DNA of 64,000 nt from Ifrita kowaldi. Its lineage: Eukaryota > Chordata > Aves > Passeriformes > Cinclosomatidae. A program made the position numbers and the translations under genes. The stretch lies in NCBI GenBank assembly GCA_013398055.1, contig VZRS01007384.1:1-64000 (forward strand), read 5' to 3'. Below the pieces are notes generated by a model, which was not told the DNA's origin, made no database searches, and worked only from the letters and a program-made list of their open reading frames with translations. This document shows, one piece after another, positions 12,131 through 26,666 of this stretch (positions are counted from its first letter, which is position 1; each line of letters opens with the position of its first letter).

Positions 12131-15100
12131 AAGTATGATTGATTTGTGAAGCTGACATTACTACAAGTTTGTGTGTGTATACACATGATATGTGCCTACA
12201 ATAAACCCAATGACCAGAGTCCCAAGCTGAGTTTCGACAGTAATGAAAACTGCAAACATGGGTGACCAATGAAAACGTAAGTCTCATCTATGTGGACCTA
12301 CCTTTCTAACTTAGAGTTGTTTGCATACTTCTCTTTGGTCAAGACCAAATAAATGTTTAATTTATTTGACTATAAATGAAGAAAAGCCTTGTGCTTGCAT
12401 TTAAAGATTGCAGTGACGCTATGAACAGTGTTGAGCTTATGTTATGTTCACACAAGCTCTGGTTGGGAGCTATGCCACAGGTGTAAATCCACATAACTTT
12501 ATATATTATTTTTTCCCAGATAATCCTGTTTTCAGAGCACCTAATTTCTTTTCCCTGAGATATTTTTTCTCCTCTGATCATCTACTGCGTAATCCACAAC
12601 GTTTTCTTTGTCAGACTGCGTGGACCTAATTTCAGCTACTCATTCTGCTCATGTAATAATTGGCTAAGTTAAGAATCAGGCATGTATAGCACATGGAGTG
12701 AAAATGATCTTGAGTTTCTTTTTATCTCTGACAATTACTTATAAAAAAATGTTTATGAATGATTTTAATGGTGGATGAGATTTCAGTAACTTTGTAGTAA
12801 GGCTATAGATTACAATAAGCAGTTTCTTCCCTAGAAAAGTTACAGTAGGATAGAGTAGTTCTCCACACTTAATCTGTGATGACTGGCATTTAAAAGGAGA
12901 AGCTCAACCTGGTGAGCAGCAGCTCTGTAAAAAAGATGCTGACAGCACAAGGCCCACTTCTGCTCTTGCAGGCTCACAGCTCACTGCAGAATGGATGAGC
13001 GAGACTGAACTGTTGACCTCAAGCAACTGGCAAGTGTTTTTCCAGACCTGTGAGAAGGCTGACCCTAGAAAAAAGAAGTACCGCACGCTAACTTTGGATT
13101 AATTATTTTCTTAGGATTCTGGAAAGGTAAAACTCCTAATAGCTGTGCTGAAGGACAGACTTACCACTCTGACTAGTGAAGACAGACTTGATAACAAGCA
13201 CTGAAGTAAGTAAGCAGGCCAAGCACACCCCAAGAGGGTGTTAGAAGAGTCTTGTGGCAATATTCTTGTTAATTTTTGAGACAGATGTATTGGGGGTGGG
13301 TGTTCTGGGGATAGGTTAATTTACGTTGGGGTCAGGTAAAGACCCTTAATGAGGATAGATATGCGGAAAATAAAAGTAGAACTAAAGTGTTCACTTGGTT
13401 GCCACTCTGGCATGCACAATCTGCACAGATTTAAATAATTAACACATTTAAAGTCCCTGTATCCAGTACATTTGCAGAAATCAACAAATTGATTATTTTT
13501 GCAGTGAGTTGATTTGAATTCAATTGGTTCTTTTATGATGAAAGTTGGTTTAGGTCGATGCAGTGGTTCTGAGCCATAAGTGCCTTTTGGGTAGTACCAT
13601 GGTGAAAAGTGAATGTATGTATGACATACACAGCAATATATAGATAGTGCTTTTCAGATTTACTGAGACTGAGCATGATAGCAGAATAAAAATTAAAAAA
13701 AGAAAAATTAAGGTCTGTGCTTTGGCTAGCTATCAGTATTAAACAAGTAATTAAAATTGGAAACTAGGAAAGTAATTTTAGCCTGTACAGAATAAGACTT
13801 TGTTTGGAAGCTACTTTGTATGCTTAATGTATGATTTATCATCTTTTATTCTGAAATATCATTAATGTGGTTGGAAAAGTTAAACAGTCAACACAGGCTA
13901 ACAATCACAAATGTTATCAGTCTCTGTAACAGAAGTGTGACAAGCATTCTTGCTCCATTTGCACTAAAGGATGCACTTATTTCATGGTACAGGTAGCAGC
14001 TTCTGAAACCTGAAAAGATAGCTTGCGTTTTTCAGTAGTGGGCAGAGGAAACACTGGATGAACCCTTACGAATGCAGCTCACATTGGAACTGGAAAGATT
14101 CCAGAAATACAAAATGTAGAAACTTAATTTTCTCCAAACTTTTGTGACATACAGACTGTGAAATAAGTTGCTGGAGAGTATAGGGCTTTCCCATGTTTCA
14201 TCAAAGACTTGATAACGAAAACTTATCAAACGGCTTAAAATGTGCACCTAGCAAATATATGTGATGACTGTAAAAACCTGCTTTTGTTCAGAGTTAAAAT
14301 AAATTCATATTTTTTGGATAGGCATGATATTCGGTATTTATTTCAGCACCCCTTGGTTTGCCTTTTATACTGTTCCCACAAGAGCAATATATTTTTCACA
14401 TAATAATAAAACTGATTTCTTTAAAAAAAAGGAAGAAATGGCATCATTATTTTCATGGTTGCAAAGTGTTTGCATATATTGCCTGTGAATGATCAGGGAA
14501 ATCCTAGGTAAAATCACATACTGGAATTTAGAAAGGAATACTGAGAAGAGGAAAGCAAAAAATAGGGTCATAAGAATGTAAAGGATGTGGCAAATAAAAA
14601 TAATGGATGAAAAACAAGTGTAGCCTGGTAGATGCATATATGGAGTTTATAAAATTCATATTAAACCATTTCAAATAATTGATTTTCAGGTTATCAGTCA
14701 AAATTCAAAACCAAGTACATTTTATTCAATGGCTGATGTCATTAGCATTTGCTTTTACAAAGAAGAAAAAAAAAAGGCATTTTTAAAAGAACTGACTGTG
14801 TTTATTAAGGTTTCCAGAATGTATGTTTCGGTGCACTTGCAGTATTACCAAAACGAAACACTTAATTCCCCAGCAGGAAGAGACGCTTTCCCTTTTGCTT
14901 TGTAGTTCAGTAATGATAAGCTTCTGAAGTGATAAATGTCTGATAAAATTCCTCTAAGTGGGTACTAACTGTAGCTATTGAAAGTGATGGAGACTTGGAT
15001 TCTTATTTCGGGTCCAGCAAATACCTGCCTACATGACTTCCTAAAGAAAAGATTGAGAAGTATTCAGGACACTTCTGTAGTCTGATGACCTGGGTAGCCT

Positions 15101-18100
15101 GCCCCATGGGGCCTGTTTTGTTTCAGATTTGCTGCTCTGAATAGAGTGGACTACTTAGTTGTGTTTCCCATTTTAAAGGGAGGACTTTGTTGTGAAGGGG
15201 GAAGGTTTGGAGAGAGGATTATGAATACAAGGAAACTCTTCTGTCTCTTCTGATGAAGCTGTAACCTTTTTCTAAAGCACACATTGAAGCTGAATCTAGA
15301 AGCCAGATTACCTGTTTCTAATAAATGATTCATGACCTCAAGAATCCTACAATCTGTTTCTTAACAATTTATATGCGAGTAAGGGAAGAAAAAAACCCTA
15401 TGTCTGTTGATTTTCAGTCTAGGTCTTAATTTCCTTATCTTATGCACTGGAGCCAAAATAGTAAATTAGAGCACATCAAGGTCTTCTTTCACTATTATTC
15501 TGATTGAAGCTATCAAGGAGTCCCTTGGAGTTTTGCCTTGCTATGGTGAAACAGGGTAATGCCACAGTGTGAGTGTTGCTCCCACTTCAGCATCATGGCA
15601 GCGGGCCACAGCATGAAATTAAAAATAATTTCCCACTACAGGATATCCTGAGTTTTGGTGGGTGCTGTGTCAGGCCTGCAGGTGTAATGGGTGCCCTACA
15701 GAGACTGAAGTCCAGTGAGTTTCGGGTGTTCCCATGGGGAGAGTCACTGAAACCTGAAAGCTCAGACAGCAATCACTGCAGAGAGCCTCCTTTGCCTAAT
15801 TGCAACTTGCTGAGAAGTATCTTTGGGTTGTGTTTTTGAATAGAAAGTCACAGTAAACCTGGTGTTATTTTTATGATTTTTTTAAGATGCCTGTAAATGA
15901 ATAATTTCTTCAGTCTGTCAACTCAAAAATTTTAAAAAAAGACTTCTGGTTTGAAGCAGAATAAACTTTTACACTTTGACTTATCATTTTCAGAATATCT
16001 TGCCTGGAGTTGTTCTTAAAAATGAATAATTTTAAAAAATCATATTCAAATGAACAAATTTTTCAAAAAGCATTTTGATGTTTTGGGGAGGGAAGTGACT
16101 GTGGCAAGCAAATATTTTTCAATATGTGCAGCTGTGTAATTGTAATGAGCACTTATGGGAAACATACACTTCAATGATTATTATTTTTCAGAAAGTACAT
16201 TTTTGGAAAAAAACCCCAACACAGTATTTCCTGGCATCATTATATAAAAAAGTGCCTGATCTTGAAAGTTCATTATGCTCATATGTAGATTTTGTTTTAT
16301 GGTTCTATTTTTATTCTGATGTGTCATATTCAGAAAAAATATTTAGTTAATTAAGATTATGTTGTGAGGTAATTTTATGTCAAGTGGACACTTTGTATAT
16401 TATAGTTTATTGTATATGATGCATTTGTTGTTCTAAAACCAGGTAGATACCAGCATATATCTTACACCTATTTCTTTTTAAAAGAGAGAGTAATTGTAAT
16501 TTCCTGTAGGCATCATAAATGCAGCAACATTTATAAATACTTCCACTTTCTTAGAACATTTTCTCTTGTTCTAGAAATTTCAGCAACTTATCAATTGCCT
16601 GCAAAAACCATGCTGAAGTTCACTTGCATTTAAATTTTCTGTTATAGTTCTGTAAAACAGTGAGGTGGCAGTTTATATTTGCTCTCTCAATTCAGTTTTA
16701 ATTTGTTTCTTTGAAGGAGAAATGACTTGTATATGAAAAAAATTTGCTTCAAGTAGTCACTTACATGCGTACATAAAAACCAGCAAAGAATACCAGTCTT
16801 CACACTTGAGTGACAATAGTAAAATTGTTTCACATTAAAGTAGTCCCTTAAAATGAACATAAAAATCTGTGTAGAGGTGTCAATTCAGTTAAACAATCAT
16901 TTTCTTAAACTCCAGCAAGGGTTAGTAGATTTTTTCTGTTCAGAAGTTATGAGCTTACTAGATGAATATAATAGGATTTAAGGTTAGTCATGTTCTAAAT
17001 AGCCTGCTAGGAGAAACAGGGCAGAAATGTAGTTACTTGCATGATGAGTTGGTCTGTGTGGAGACTGTTATCAGCGGATAATAATTTTATAAACTCAATG
17101 GAAACACAAGGCAGGAAATTATAAATTAATATCATGTCAAAACAAACTTGAATAATGGAACGATGACATGGGGAGCAAATGTAAGACTGATGATCTTGTA
17201 AAGCATCCCAATGAACATCCTTAAAAGAGCTCTATCTCCTACAGGCCAGAAATACTTCTGTGCCACACCCCATGCATCTCTAAAACTTCCAAACAACAGC
17301 TCAGTTCTTTGGTTTACAAATGGAGACAGATTGCTGCGGTGCTTTCCCAAGCCAATGGGCAATCTCTGCCCTGGTGTCTGTCCCCATTCCTTTGCTTGCA
17401 TATGCCTGCTGTTTCCCTGATGCCAGCTTCAGCACTGCAGGAAGATGTGGGAGGATACAGTGTGGCCCTCTTTCAGTGAGCAGAAAGAATTAAACCCAAA
17501 ACAACCAACATAAACCAGCTAACACAGGGGCCAGAAAATGCCTAAACCCAGGCTTTTAGGTTTTGGGGAAACAATGTCCAGTTGACCACCTCAGGTTTCA
17601 AGGCTTTGTACTCTTTCCCATGGTGCTCCATCTCCAAATGACAGTGTGCTGTGTGACTCAGGGCTTCAGACCCTGGAAGCCTGAAGATGTTTTCTAAACA
17701 AGAAATCCCTGCTTTTCCAGAGGAGTCTTGAAATGTTAATGCTGACATTTTAAAATGAGAATTTTGGGGCTGTCTCTGCAGAGTTAAGGAGCTAAGAAAG
17801 CAAATTTCTCCTCTTTTACAGAAACACTAATCACAAACATTTTAATTTCTCTTAAATAACAGCTTTAATGCAAAATGTTTGCCTTCCAAATTATAATGAA
17901 GAAATGTTTTGAATCTCTCAGCAACAGTGATCCTAGGTTTGGTTGTTTTCTGTAGTCATATTTCAACTCTAAACCTGGACAAGAAGCAGGCTTGAAACTA
18001 CATTTCTAAGCCTCATTCTCTTTTTTCTCCACAGTCCGGTTTGCAAGTAAGGGAACATCAAGGCCAGTGAACCAGCTCTGAGATCGGTCTGTGTCACTGT

Positions 18101-21100
18101 TTATTGATAAGGAAAGAAGAGACTTGACAGGACAAATCTGAAGACGGCATGGTATCAGAATGCTTTTTCAACCAAATGTTTCTTAGCTTGTTGTTTAAGA
18201 AAGTTTTTATAGCAAGGCTGTAAGATACGAGAATTTAAACACACCTGAAGTTCAAAAGTCTCAAAAATCTGAGAATTGTTGTTCCATTTCAAGTGGAAGA
18301 AATTTGTGTTAAATGATGTTTCTGCTCTTATAACACACTTAGTAAGAATGCTATACTGAATAAAATGTTTGACTAAGCTCCACTTCGTTTAGGCCATCTT
18401 TGCTGGTTTAATGTTTTAATAGAAAAAAAAAGTTTATATCACTGCTGCATTTAGTAGCATTTTAAGTGAGAATCCTAATTTTTAAATGAACAATTGATTG
18501 CTTGAGTTCCTGTTTTCAAAAATTGCAAGCAGTCTGGTATAACATCTGCCCGCTCCAAACTGGTCTTTCTCAACACATAAAAAGCTAGGGGGCTAGATTA
18601 TTAATAAAGAAATCCCCTCAAGTCGTGGTTCTTTCTAGAGAGCACGTAACAGTGCAACTGCTTGCACAATACTTCGCTGGTGCTGTTGCATCACAGTAGG
18701 CTTGATTCTGTATTACAGGTTCTCTTACTCTTGGCTCTCTGTGCCAAGAAATTGCACAAGTAAATCTGCCAGTTCTGTCTGTTGCTTCAGTGCTATTTAG
18801 AAGCTTCAACTGGATACACCTTTGAGTGCTATTTCTGGGAACAGCAAAATACTTGATGCCAGTAGCTGCTGCTCCGGAGTACACAGGCTCAGGCTTCTGT
18901 AAAGCTGGTTTAACTTCTGCCATGCCCAGAAAATGGTGCTCTTTGTGTAGCACTCTCAGAAACGGCCAGAGATTTGATGAATTCACTTGAAAATTTATTT
19001 CTATGCAGATCTCTGCTTTTGCAGGGGTTTGCTAAATGCTTCTATTTTAGTTGGTTTGCAAGCCCATTTTGTTCCCTGCGTTCCATGCCTGAAATGGAAC
19101 CCCACCTTTGTAGGTGTGGCAATAATACTAAAACCAAGGTGACTGAATCTGGTTAGGTGCTTCATGTTTATTGAAATGGAATTTCCCCTTGTAAAAGCAG
19201 TACTTAGATGTCTTAAGTGTAGATGGTTTATTTTCCTACCTTGCCTTGAGGATTCATCATTAGTGGGCAAGAGCACCCAATTTACATTTTACTACATTTT
19301 GGAAATGTATTTCTGCAAAGACAGGAAAAAATATAAGAGAAAAACTATACAAGATTATTCCTAAGGATCTGTTAAGGGGCTAAAAATGAGGACTAGGGCT
19401 CACTGAACTAACTGGGAAATAAGAGGTATTAATATTTGATAGATACTCTTCTCCACAATAAATTTAAAGAAATGTGCATTAAACATTAAAAAAAAGAGAG
19501 AATATTTTCCTGAAAATAGCATTTTAAAAACCAAAAACTGATTTAACTGGAGTGTTTTAAATGTTAGGTAGTTTTAACTTAGGCTTTCTACATGTTCCTC
19601 CTGATAGGATCAATACACAAACCCAGTGACTCCCATTCCAGTCAGACTGTAGTATGAGGAGTGTGCAGAGAGATTGTAGCTATGTAATTCCCACCAACTT
19701 CACTGACGGTATTTGCTATGTAATATTATTAACAGACCAAGCATTTAACTAGACATATTGGCTGATGAGATCTATGCTATGAATGAGGCGAAAATTAAAC
19801 TGAACCATGTCCATTTACCAACCATAATTTTAGGCTCTAACTGTATGCTTACAGATGTCTGATTGTCAGGTTGCAGCATACTAAAGGCCCTAACCTGTCC
19901 ATGTGAAGAACTGGGGATAACTTATCCTAGAACAGGTACTGTTCCCATAGTCTACTGAGGTTTGTAAGAATGGATATCCTAAAAGAATTTGTGTTTTTCA
20001 GAGGCATCAACTACTTTCCTGGATATGCAAAACCAGAATTCTAAAAGCAAGCCAAGAGTTTCACATTCTCAGATTTCTGCTAGGGGGAGTGGGGGACCAA
20101 CTACTTTCTAAATTCTTTATTGCTCTCCATAATTAGTGTTCAGCTTTTAGAATCATTTGAGAGCATCATATAATTTTTTTAATCAATATTTTTTTCATGA
20201 CAATTTAGAAAACATATATAGATAAGAAATCACAAAGGATCCTGTTGCTTTTTGGTGGAAAAAAGAGTGCAAAAGTAAGTAAGTATTTGTAGGTAGTCTT
20301 ATTTTTAGGGTTGTGAAGAAAAATCAAAAACGGAGTTTGGCTTTAGTATTTTCCAAAATACTTTAACTCAAATTTTTACTAGTCTGCCACAATAAAATGT
20401 AAACAATGCAGACAAGTGCTAGTGATATCACTCAAGGAAGTTTTCTCACGTTCTTAGTCCATTTGGTGAAGTGAAGACATGGCAGGGTAGATGATTAAGT
20501 ATTCAGGTTTGCTAACATAGCAGATATTCTGGATCTTATATTAAGTTTGTGAAAATGACTCATATTTTTGACTGCAGTGAAGTTAGATCAGTGGCACAGA
20601 TCCAGTCCTCTCTCACTATATATATCTTACATTGCTTACTAGTTATATTAAAATTCTGGGGAGTGTTTTGAGAAATGGTAGTGGTGTTCTCAGCCTAGAT
20701 GCATATTACTGTGTTGTAGGTATTCATTTAGAACAATAACACAAACCTAAGAATGCTTCATGCTGCAACATGGGAGTAAATGTATACAATTTTTTAAAAT
20801 TTAGAATCAAGACATAAAACTCTGTTTCTTTAACACCCTGTTTGAAGTGGTTCCCTTTTTCTAATTTTTGTCAATGATAATTTTCATTAAGAGGCAGGAA
20901 GGTTAGAGGGTTTTTTTTGTTTGAGGTGATAACAATTTACATCTTTCTGCCACAGTAGTGAGAGAAAGAAGGATCTGTCCTTCAGTCTGTTCATGGTATA
21001 GTTACAAAAAAAAAAAAAGAAAAGTATAAACACTGAATTCCTGAGCTTGCTGTGAGATGGAAGGTCATTAACAGGGCACTTGAGCAGATTGGTATTACAG

Positions 21101-23750
21101 TCAATTGAGACGCTGAAACATCCTAAATGGCCTAATGCAGCAACTAAGTGCTTCTTAAATTCCAGAACTTTTACTTGAGCAGAGCATTCATGTCTAAAGT
21201 GAATTTCCATTTCCTTTAGTAAATGCTGTTTTTATATAGTCATAGTTGAAGAGGCAACATAGTGTAAATACAGCAGTTTGATCCTATCTCTACAGCAGCA
21301 CTAAACTAATTTGTCAAGTTATAAACATGAAATCTGAGTCTCTGCTAAAAATATATTTTCTACACAGAATTAATAGAAATGACAGGAGTTTGTGTGTTAA
21401 TATATACATGCACTGTCAATATAGTCCTGTCAGACTAGTCAGCATGAGACTAGGAATGGTTTCATTGTTTGGGAAGTTTTACTATTATCCAATCAATTCA
21501 GCACTATAGAAAGGTCAAGCTAGATTTCACTTAACTTTATGTAAATTTTTCAGGAAAGAGGAAAAATACATGGTATTTTATTTTTTTATAGCTGCTCTAG
21601 GAATAAATTTTCTTTAGATCTAGCCATACCTTGTTTAAGTAAACATTAAGATATTTGTAGTTCTGGCTGCGTCATTCAAAAGTTGTGAGAACTTTATCTG
21701 AGGGACAATAGAGAAAGCATCTCCCCATGTGTAAATTCCTATATGAAAGATGACATCTTCATGATTCTTCATGATAAATGAGAGCAGCTCATGTCATTTT
21801 AATTGTGAAGACGACAGGTGGAAGAAAAGGGCATCTAATCTGGGAAAAAATCAACAAGCCTTTTTAGATGTTTTTTAGTGGACAGAGCAGACCAAATGCA
21901 GCAGCTGTTGAGTGATAACAATAGCAAACTCTGAAGGTTTCAGAATGCCAACACTCTATTTGGCAATACTGGATGTACTTGTATGCTTGCATAGGAATCA
22001 TATTTCCATCAATTAAAAATATGTTCTTTTAAAAGTTTAAAGAGTCTATGAACCAATATGAAATAATATCCTAAGGTAGTTCTAGGGCGTCTAGCGAATT
22101 ACATTGACTGAGTCTTTCTGTAGCTATTTTTCTATTGCTAGCTCATCCCTTTAGCCAAGGTTATCATTTTTGTAACAGAAGACAAAAGAGAATACATGGC
22201 TATGCTCCAGCTGACCCAATTTACTTAATTTAAGCACCTTTTGAGACTGGGCTCGCACTAAGATGCCAGGCTGTGATTTGAAGTTGCTGAGAGCAGCATC
22301 CCTTTTGCTGACTGTGATTAACGGCCATCTCAGAGGAGGGATAGCTATCAAACATCTAGGAAAGAGCAGAAAAGCAGGTGTATCTTAGTGTCAGCTCTTT
22401 GCCTACTCGTGTGAGTCAGAGAGCTCATTCAATGGTTCAGAAACTACCACTTACATGTCTAAGAGATTCCCATGTTGTATTTTGTGCAACAGTGCAGATC
22501 TTACCCAATGAGTGCAACTATGATCTCTTCCTTTTTTCCTAGTGAATCTTTGACAAGTTTTTCCTAATTTCAACAAGCAGGTTATAAACTAACTGGTCTT
22601 CCCTTTTGGGTGCCTACCCTCCCAAAGTCTGTTGCTGTTATAGACTTCACAAGGATGGCCTAAAGAATTTGAAAGATGAAAGGCTCTCATGCTTTAAGGA
22701 CCAAAACACAAATCCAGTGATGCACTCAGGTGTGTTAAGGCCACTCACAGGCATACCTAGAGGTAGTGTTGTCAGCCAGACCCTGCTCAAATGTATTGCT
22801 CTTATCTGAGGCCATATGTTGCACTAATTCTACGTAAAGGCCAAGACTAGGGCAAAGTCAGCTGTTGTTAACAGCTTTCCCTTTTTGCCTTTCTTCCCAA
22901 TAGTGCTTCTTCACTTGGGAAAGGCAGAGAAAAGGAGGAGGGAGGAATATCTGTCTATACAGTATATCAGTGGAAAGAAAATAAAGAAGAATATGTAGAA
23001 ACAGTGAGATTTTTAGAAAGGCTTTCAAAGGAAGAATAAACAGAAATCTAAGTATACACAAAACTCTGTCTTACAGATTTTGAATACTTGAATCCCCTTC
23101 ATATTCTGAAACAGAAAAATAAGTTCAATTGCATTGCTGCACATTTTAAACTTGAAATCAATTCATTTAATAGAAGGGTCTTACTTTGATTTCTAAATTG
23201 TACTGTTCCTGGATAAGTAATTTTGACTACTTATCTGAATTATCTGAATGTGAGCACATTTTCCAGCTGGTAAGACCAAAATCAAGTTTCAGTTAACTTT
23301 CTCTTTTCTTTAATAGCTTGATGTTCTGAGGTATTGACTTCTAAATATTCTTTTCTAGCTTTCAGTTTTGCACTCTTACTAATATGTTTGTGTACTACAC
23401 ATTGTGATCTCAGTTTCTCAGACTAACATACTAGACATCATTTTACCTTTCCGAAGCAGTGTTTCTCTTTTCTGGGAAGCCAGAGAAAGCGTGTGTTTGT
23501 ATGCACAGCGAGACTGATGTGCACTGGATTTATGGCACAAAAGTGGATCAGTCATGTCTCCAGTGGCTCTGCATCAGAGGTATACCATGTCTTCAAAACA
23601 GAATAAAGTGGTCCCTCGCTCTGCTTTTTGAACAGAGATGCTTGTACACATGGCAGGAAGTGTAATGCTGGAATTACTACAGCAAAATACAAAAAAGCAA
23701 GTGTGTGGTAAATGACATCTGAAAACCATATGTTCAGACTCAGGGCTTGT
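12131..23750. other. AT-rich non-coding DNA, no gene seen
   Basis: No gene, RNA gene or intact repeat was recognised. Open frames reach 122 codons (18,618-18,986, -) but lack domains and credible flanking splice sites. Visible minor items are a short GTGTGTGTATACAC stretch near 12,170 and a 13-A run at 21,006-21,018. Decayed fragments of the CCCATTCCAGTCAG and CCCACCAACTTCACTGACGG type at about 19,630 and 19,690 may be remnants of a very old interspersed repeat. Confidence 0.55.
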
Positions 23751-23845
23751 TTGCTTGTTTTGTTTTGTTCTGTTTTGTTTTGCTAGGTTTTCTTAGGGTT
23801 TTTCTAGGGTTTTTTTGTTGGTTTTTTTTTTTTTGTCTTTTAGCC
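23751..23845. repeat. T/G-rich low-complexity tract
   Basis: The plus strand carries imperfect GTTTT units (TTTTGTTTTGTT and TTTTGTTTTGCT forms), followed by G-interrupted T runs and a 13-T run at 23,822-23,834. This is simple-sequence DNA. A decayed poly(A) tail of a minus-strand retrocopy is possible, but I see no recognisable retrocopy body next to it. Confidence 0.75.
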
Positions 23846-25570
23846 TCTTGTATGGGATTGATTTAATAGATACAAATAAAATCCTACCTAAAATGTTTGT
23901 GATTATGCCCGTGTAAGATTGGTGGCCACTCCTAAGAAAAGATATGATTTTTAAAATTTATGTATTTTTGGCTTTTCACTAAAAGCTGAGGGAGACAAGA
24001 CAGCTATCCAGAGTAGGCAATGTTCTATGTCACAATAGGAAACACTCTTTATTATATTTATTTTGTCTCTGACAGTGGAAGAAGTCTGTGGAGGAAGAGG
24101 AGTTTTTTGTAAGATGCCTCTCAAATCAGCAGCCAGGTCTGAGGATGCTACTGTAATTTGCTGTTTACCAGCATTTTGCAGTTTGTACATCTTGAGTCCA
24201 AACTTGTATTAAAGTTAGTCTCAAATCACATAGGTTTGCTGGCACAGAATTTATTTCTCAGAGGATCTCCTTTCAGCTATCATGTAATATTCTGCTTATC
24301 TATTGATCTTTTTAACCTTCAGGTCTGTGTTTCTTCCTCTACTGTGGTTTTGTTGCCACCTATGATGGCTGTAATAACACAGTTTACTGCTAATATTTTG
24401 TTACGTTCAGTAATAGATGATATGCCTTAAACAAACATTATGTTCTTGCAGTAGTTTCTCTTATGTCTTTTACTTTATGTCATCTCTTACATCCTTTACT
24501 ATATGTATTTTTTAAACCAGTAGATATGCTACATGACTACTTGAAATTTGGATTGGATAAGCACTTCAGGTGTTCAAAAAATGCTCAGTAAATAGACAAA
24601 AAATATAAATACTTAATAAAATCTTGAATATGACTGCATGTCAGTAGAAGTGTTCCCATTATCCTTAAAATATGGTTTCTGAACCACTAATAAGCTGTCA
24701 TATGACAAGAAAATAGACAGAAAAAAAGCTGGTGGAAAAACTGGTGAATAAACATTCAAGATGAATTATAGAAAAACATTTTAAAAGATTATTAAATGTC
24801 TTAACTATGGCCTCTTACAGTTATTCTTAAAAGACAAGTAATTTTTGGATTTATAGTTCTGCACAGGGGGAGAAGTTCACTTCACTAAGTGGTGAAAGCA
24901 GACTTTAGTTCCCCCAACAGCCACGTTTTCAAACCCTAATAGGAAAATAAAAAAACAAACCTTCTCAAATTACATTAAATCATATCCCTTGGATATACTT
25001 TTATTAAACTTGGTCAAAAAATACAAAATACAAAGACCAGTCTGCTTTTTGGCCAGGTATGAGCAATTGAAAATGTTTACTTCCAAAGTCCATGTTTTAC
25101 ACTTATTACCAATTTTAAAAAATAAAAGGGAAGAAATTTCCCAGTATTTTTTAAAAGCAACTCATTTTCTTCAAACCTAACTAGTTAATTTTTAGTAACT
25201 TGCTTATTATTGCCTGTATGCAGCACAGATGACTCAAAAGGGTGCTTAATTTATATCTGATGAATGTTTTACTACAGTGTCTTTCTACAAGGAGAGAAGA
25301 GAAACAGTTGTGGAAGGGTAGGAGGGCCTTTTCTGATTGAACCTTTAGACAGCATTATCAAGAATCAAGTGATTGTAAAATCTTTTAGGGGGACTCTGGT
25401 TTATTCTTTGAAGAAAACTTAGCTGCTGTTTTGCAGAGGGAAAGAGACAAAAAATTTGAGGATTCTCCTGTGACAACATCATTACTACAAAGTAAATGGA
25501 CTTTTTTCTGCTGGATGGTAAACTTATGTTGAGAGCAGCCATAGCCAGCAAGAAAAGCCTTGAAATCAAC
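23846..25570. other. AT-rich non-coding DNA, no gene seen
   Basis: No gene or assignable repeat. Open frames stay at or below 90 codons and overlap each other on opposite strands. Confidence 0.55.
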
Positions 25571-25656
25571 TCTCATGTCTCATCTCATATCTCATCTCAT
25601 CTCATCTCATCTCATCTCATCTCATCTCATCTCATCTCATCCCATCTCATCTCATC
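25571..25656. repeat. (CTCAT)n pentanucleotide microsatellite
   Basis: Ten uninterrupted CTCAT units occupy 25,591-25,640. A CCCAT variant and two further CTCAT units follow, and imperfect units (CTCATGT, CTCATAT) precede the run from 25,571. The pure core suggests a locus that is, or recently was, length-polymorphic. One reading frame yields a Ser-His/Leu-Ile-Ser repeat peptide, which is an artefact of the repeat. Confidence 0.97.
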
Positions 25657-25873
25657 CCTTTCTCTACACAGTGAAATTAGTACAGTGTAAACAGTTCTCG
25701 TCATGGTGTAGGTAATGTGTATTAGGTTGAAGTTGCAAAAAATTTGCATGTTCATGTTTCTTCTCTAACTGACTTTCTAATCCTTAAAGCAAAGCAGAAC
25801 AAGTGTATGGCTGCCAGCTCACTGAACTAGGTTAACCAAGCCTGTTCGAGAAGTGTTTCGACAACTCTCTAAA

Positions 25874-25989
25874 ACACAGGGTGTGATTCTTGGGGCAGTT
25901 CTGCGCAGGGCCAGGAGCTGGACTTCAATGATCCTCATAGACCCCTTCCAATTCAGGATATTCTATGATTTCAGTCTATGATTCGATGA
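25874..25989 (+). mobile_element. CR1 LINE 3'-end fragment
   Basis: Only the 3' untranslated end of a CR1 element remains. The sequence contains GCAGGGCCAGGAGCTGGACT, then a CCCCTTCCAATTCAGGATAT stretch, then TTCTATGATT and ATTCGATGA tail units. These match the CR1 3'-end pattern from memory. Severe 5' truncation is the normal product of CR1 retrotransposition. It differs in its GGCCAGGAG-type 3' end from the larger copy at 4.9-6.3 kb, so it comes from a different CR1 subfamily. Confidence 0.87.
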
Positions 25990-26666
25990 GTGGTATCTCC
26001 TCTTACACAGCCCTCAGTGCAGATGCAGTGATTACACTTCCAGTTTCACAATACATCAAAACAGGACTGTAACGTTACTTCTCGCATGATATTAGGTAAT
26101 GCAACCACTTTAAAAAATACCTTAGTGGTTTCATGGAACCAAAAGACTTGTGAAAACACCAGTAAGACAAAACATATGAGCAATTGTTCAAAATTAGGCA
26201 CCAATCAGATCACAATTTGGTTTTATTGGTATAGGAATGAGTATATTCAAAATTAACTACTTCTGATTAATTTTTGTATTATAAAATTTTACACTGATCT
26301 GAACGAAATACTACTAATATTCCTACTTAATAAAATCTAGGATGAAAAATCTCTCATGAGGGATTGGATAGTAGATCTCAGTTGTTCATTGTCTGATACA
26401 ATCACCAAAATTCAAGGTAAGTTTCAGAATTTGAAAAATAACAGAAAAATAATATTAGTAGATTTTTTTCAGGGATGGGGAATTCACTGCCATTAAGTTT
26501 ATCTCTTTAGATCACACCAAAAAATAAAAGAACTGAGAAAAAAGTTTATTTCCTTGTGGATTTATTCATAAAAATTTAGGGGACACAATTTGTATGAAAA
26601 TTATGTGACTTTGAGACAGGAATGAACACTTTAAAACAAATCAGTTGGAATAAATAGCTTTTAAAG
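25990..26666. other. AT-rich spacer between two CR1 ends
   Basis: Nothing recognisable lies between the two oppositely oriented CR1 remnants. The sequence is A/T-rich with a poor reading-frame structure. Confidence 0.55.

Noticed and set aside
18618..18986. 122-codon minus-strand frame in a slightly GC-richer stretch
   Set aside because: The residue pattern matched no family I know, and no poly(A) or splice context supports a retrogene or exon.
25571..25656. Regularly spaced repeat considered as a CRISPR-like array
   Set aside because: The units are contiguous pentamers without unique spacers and the genome is avian, so it is a microsatellite.
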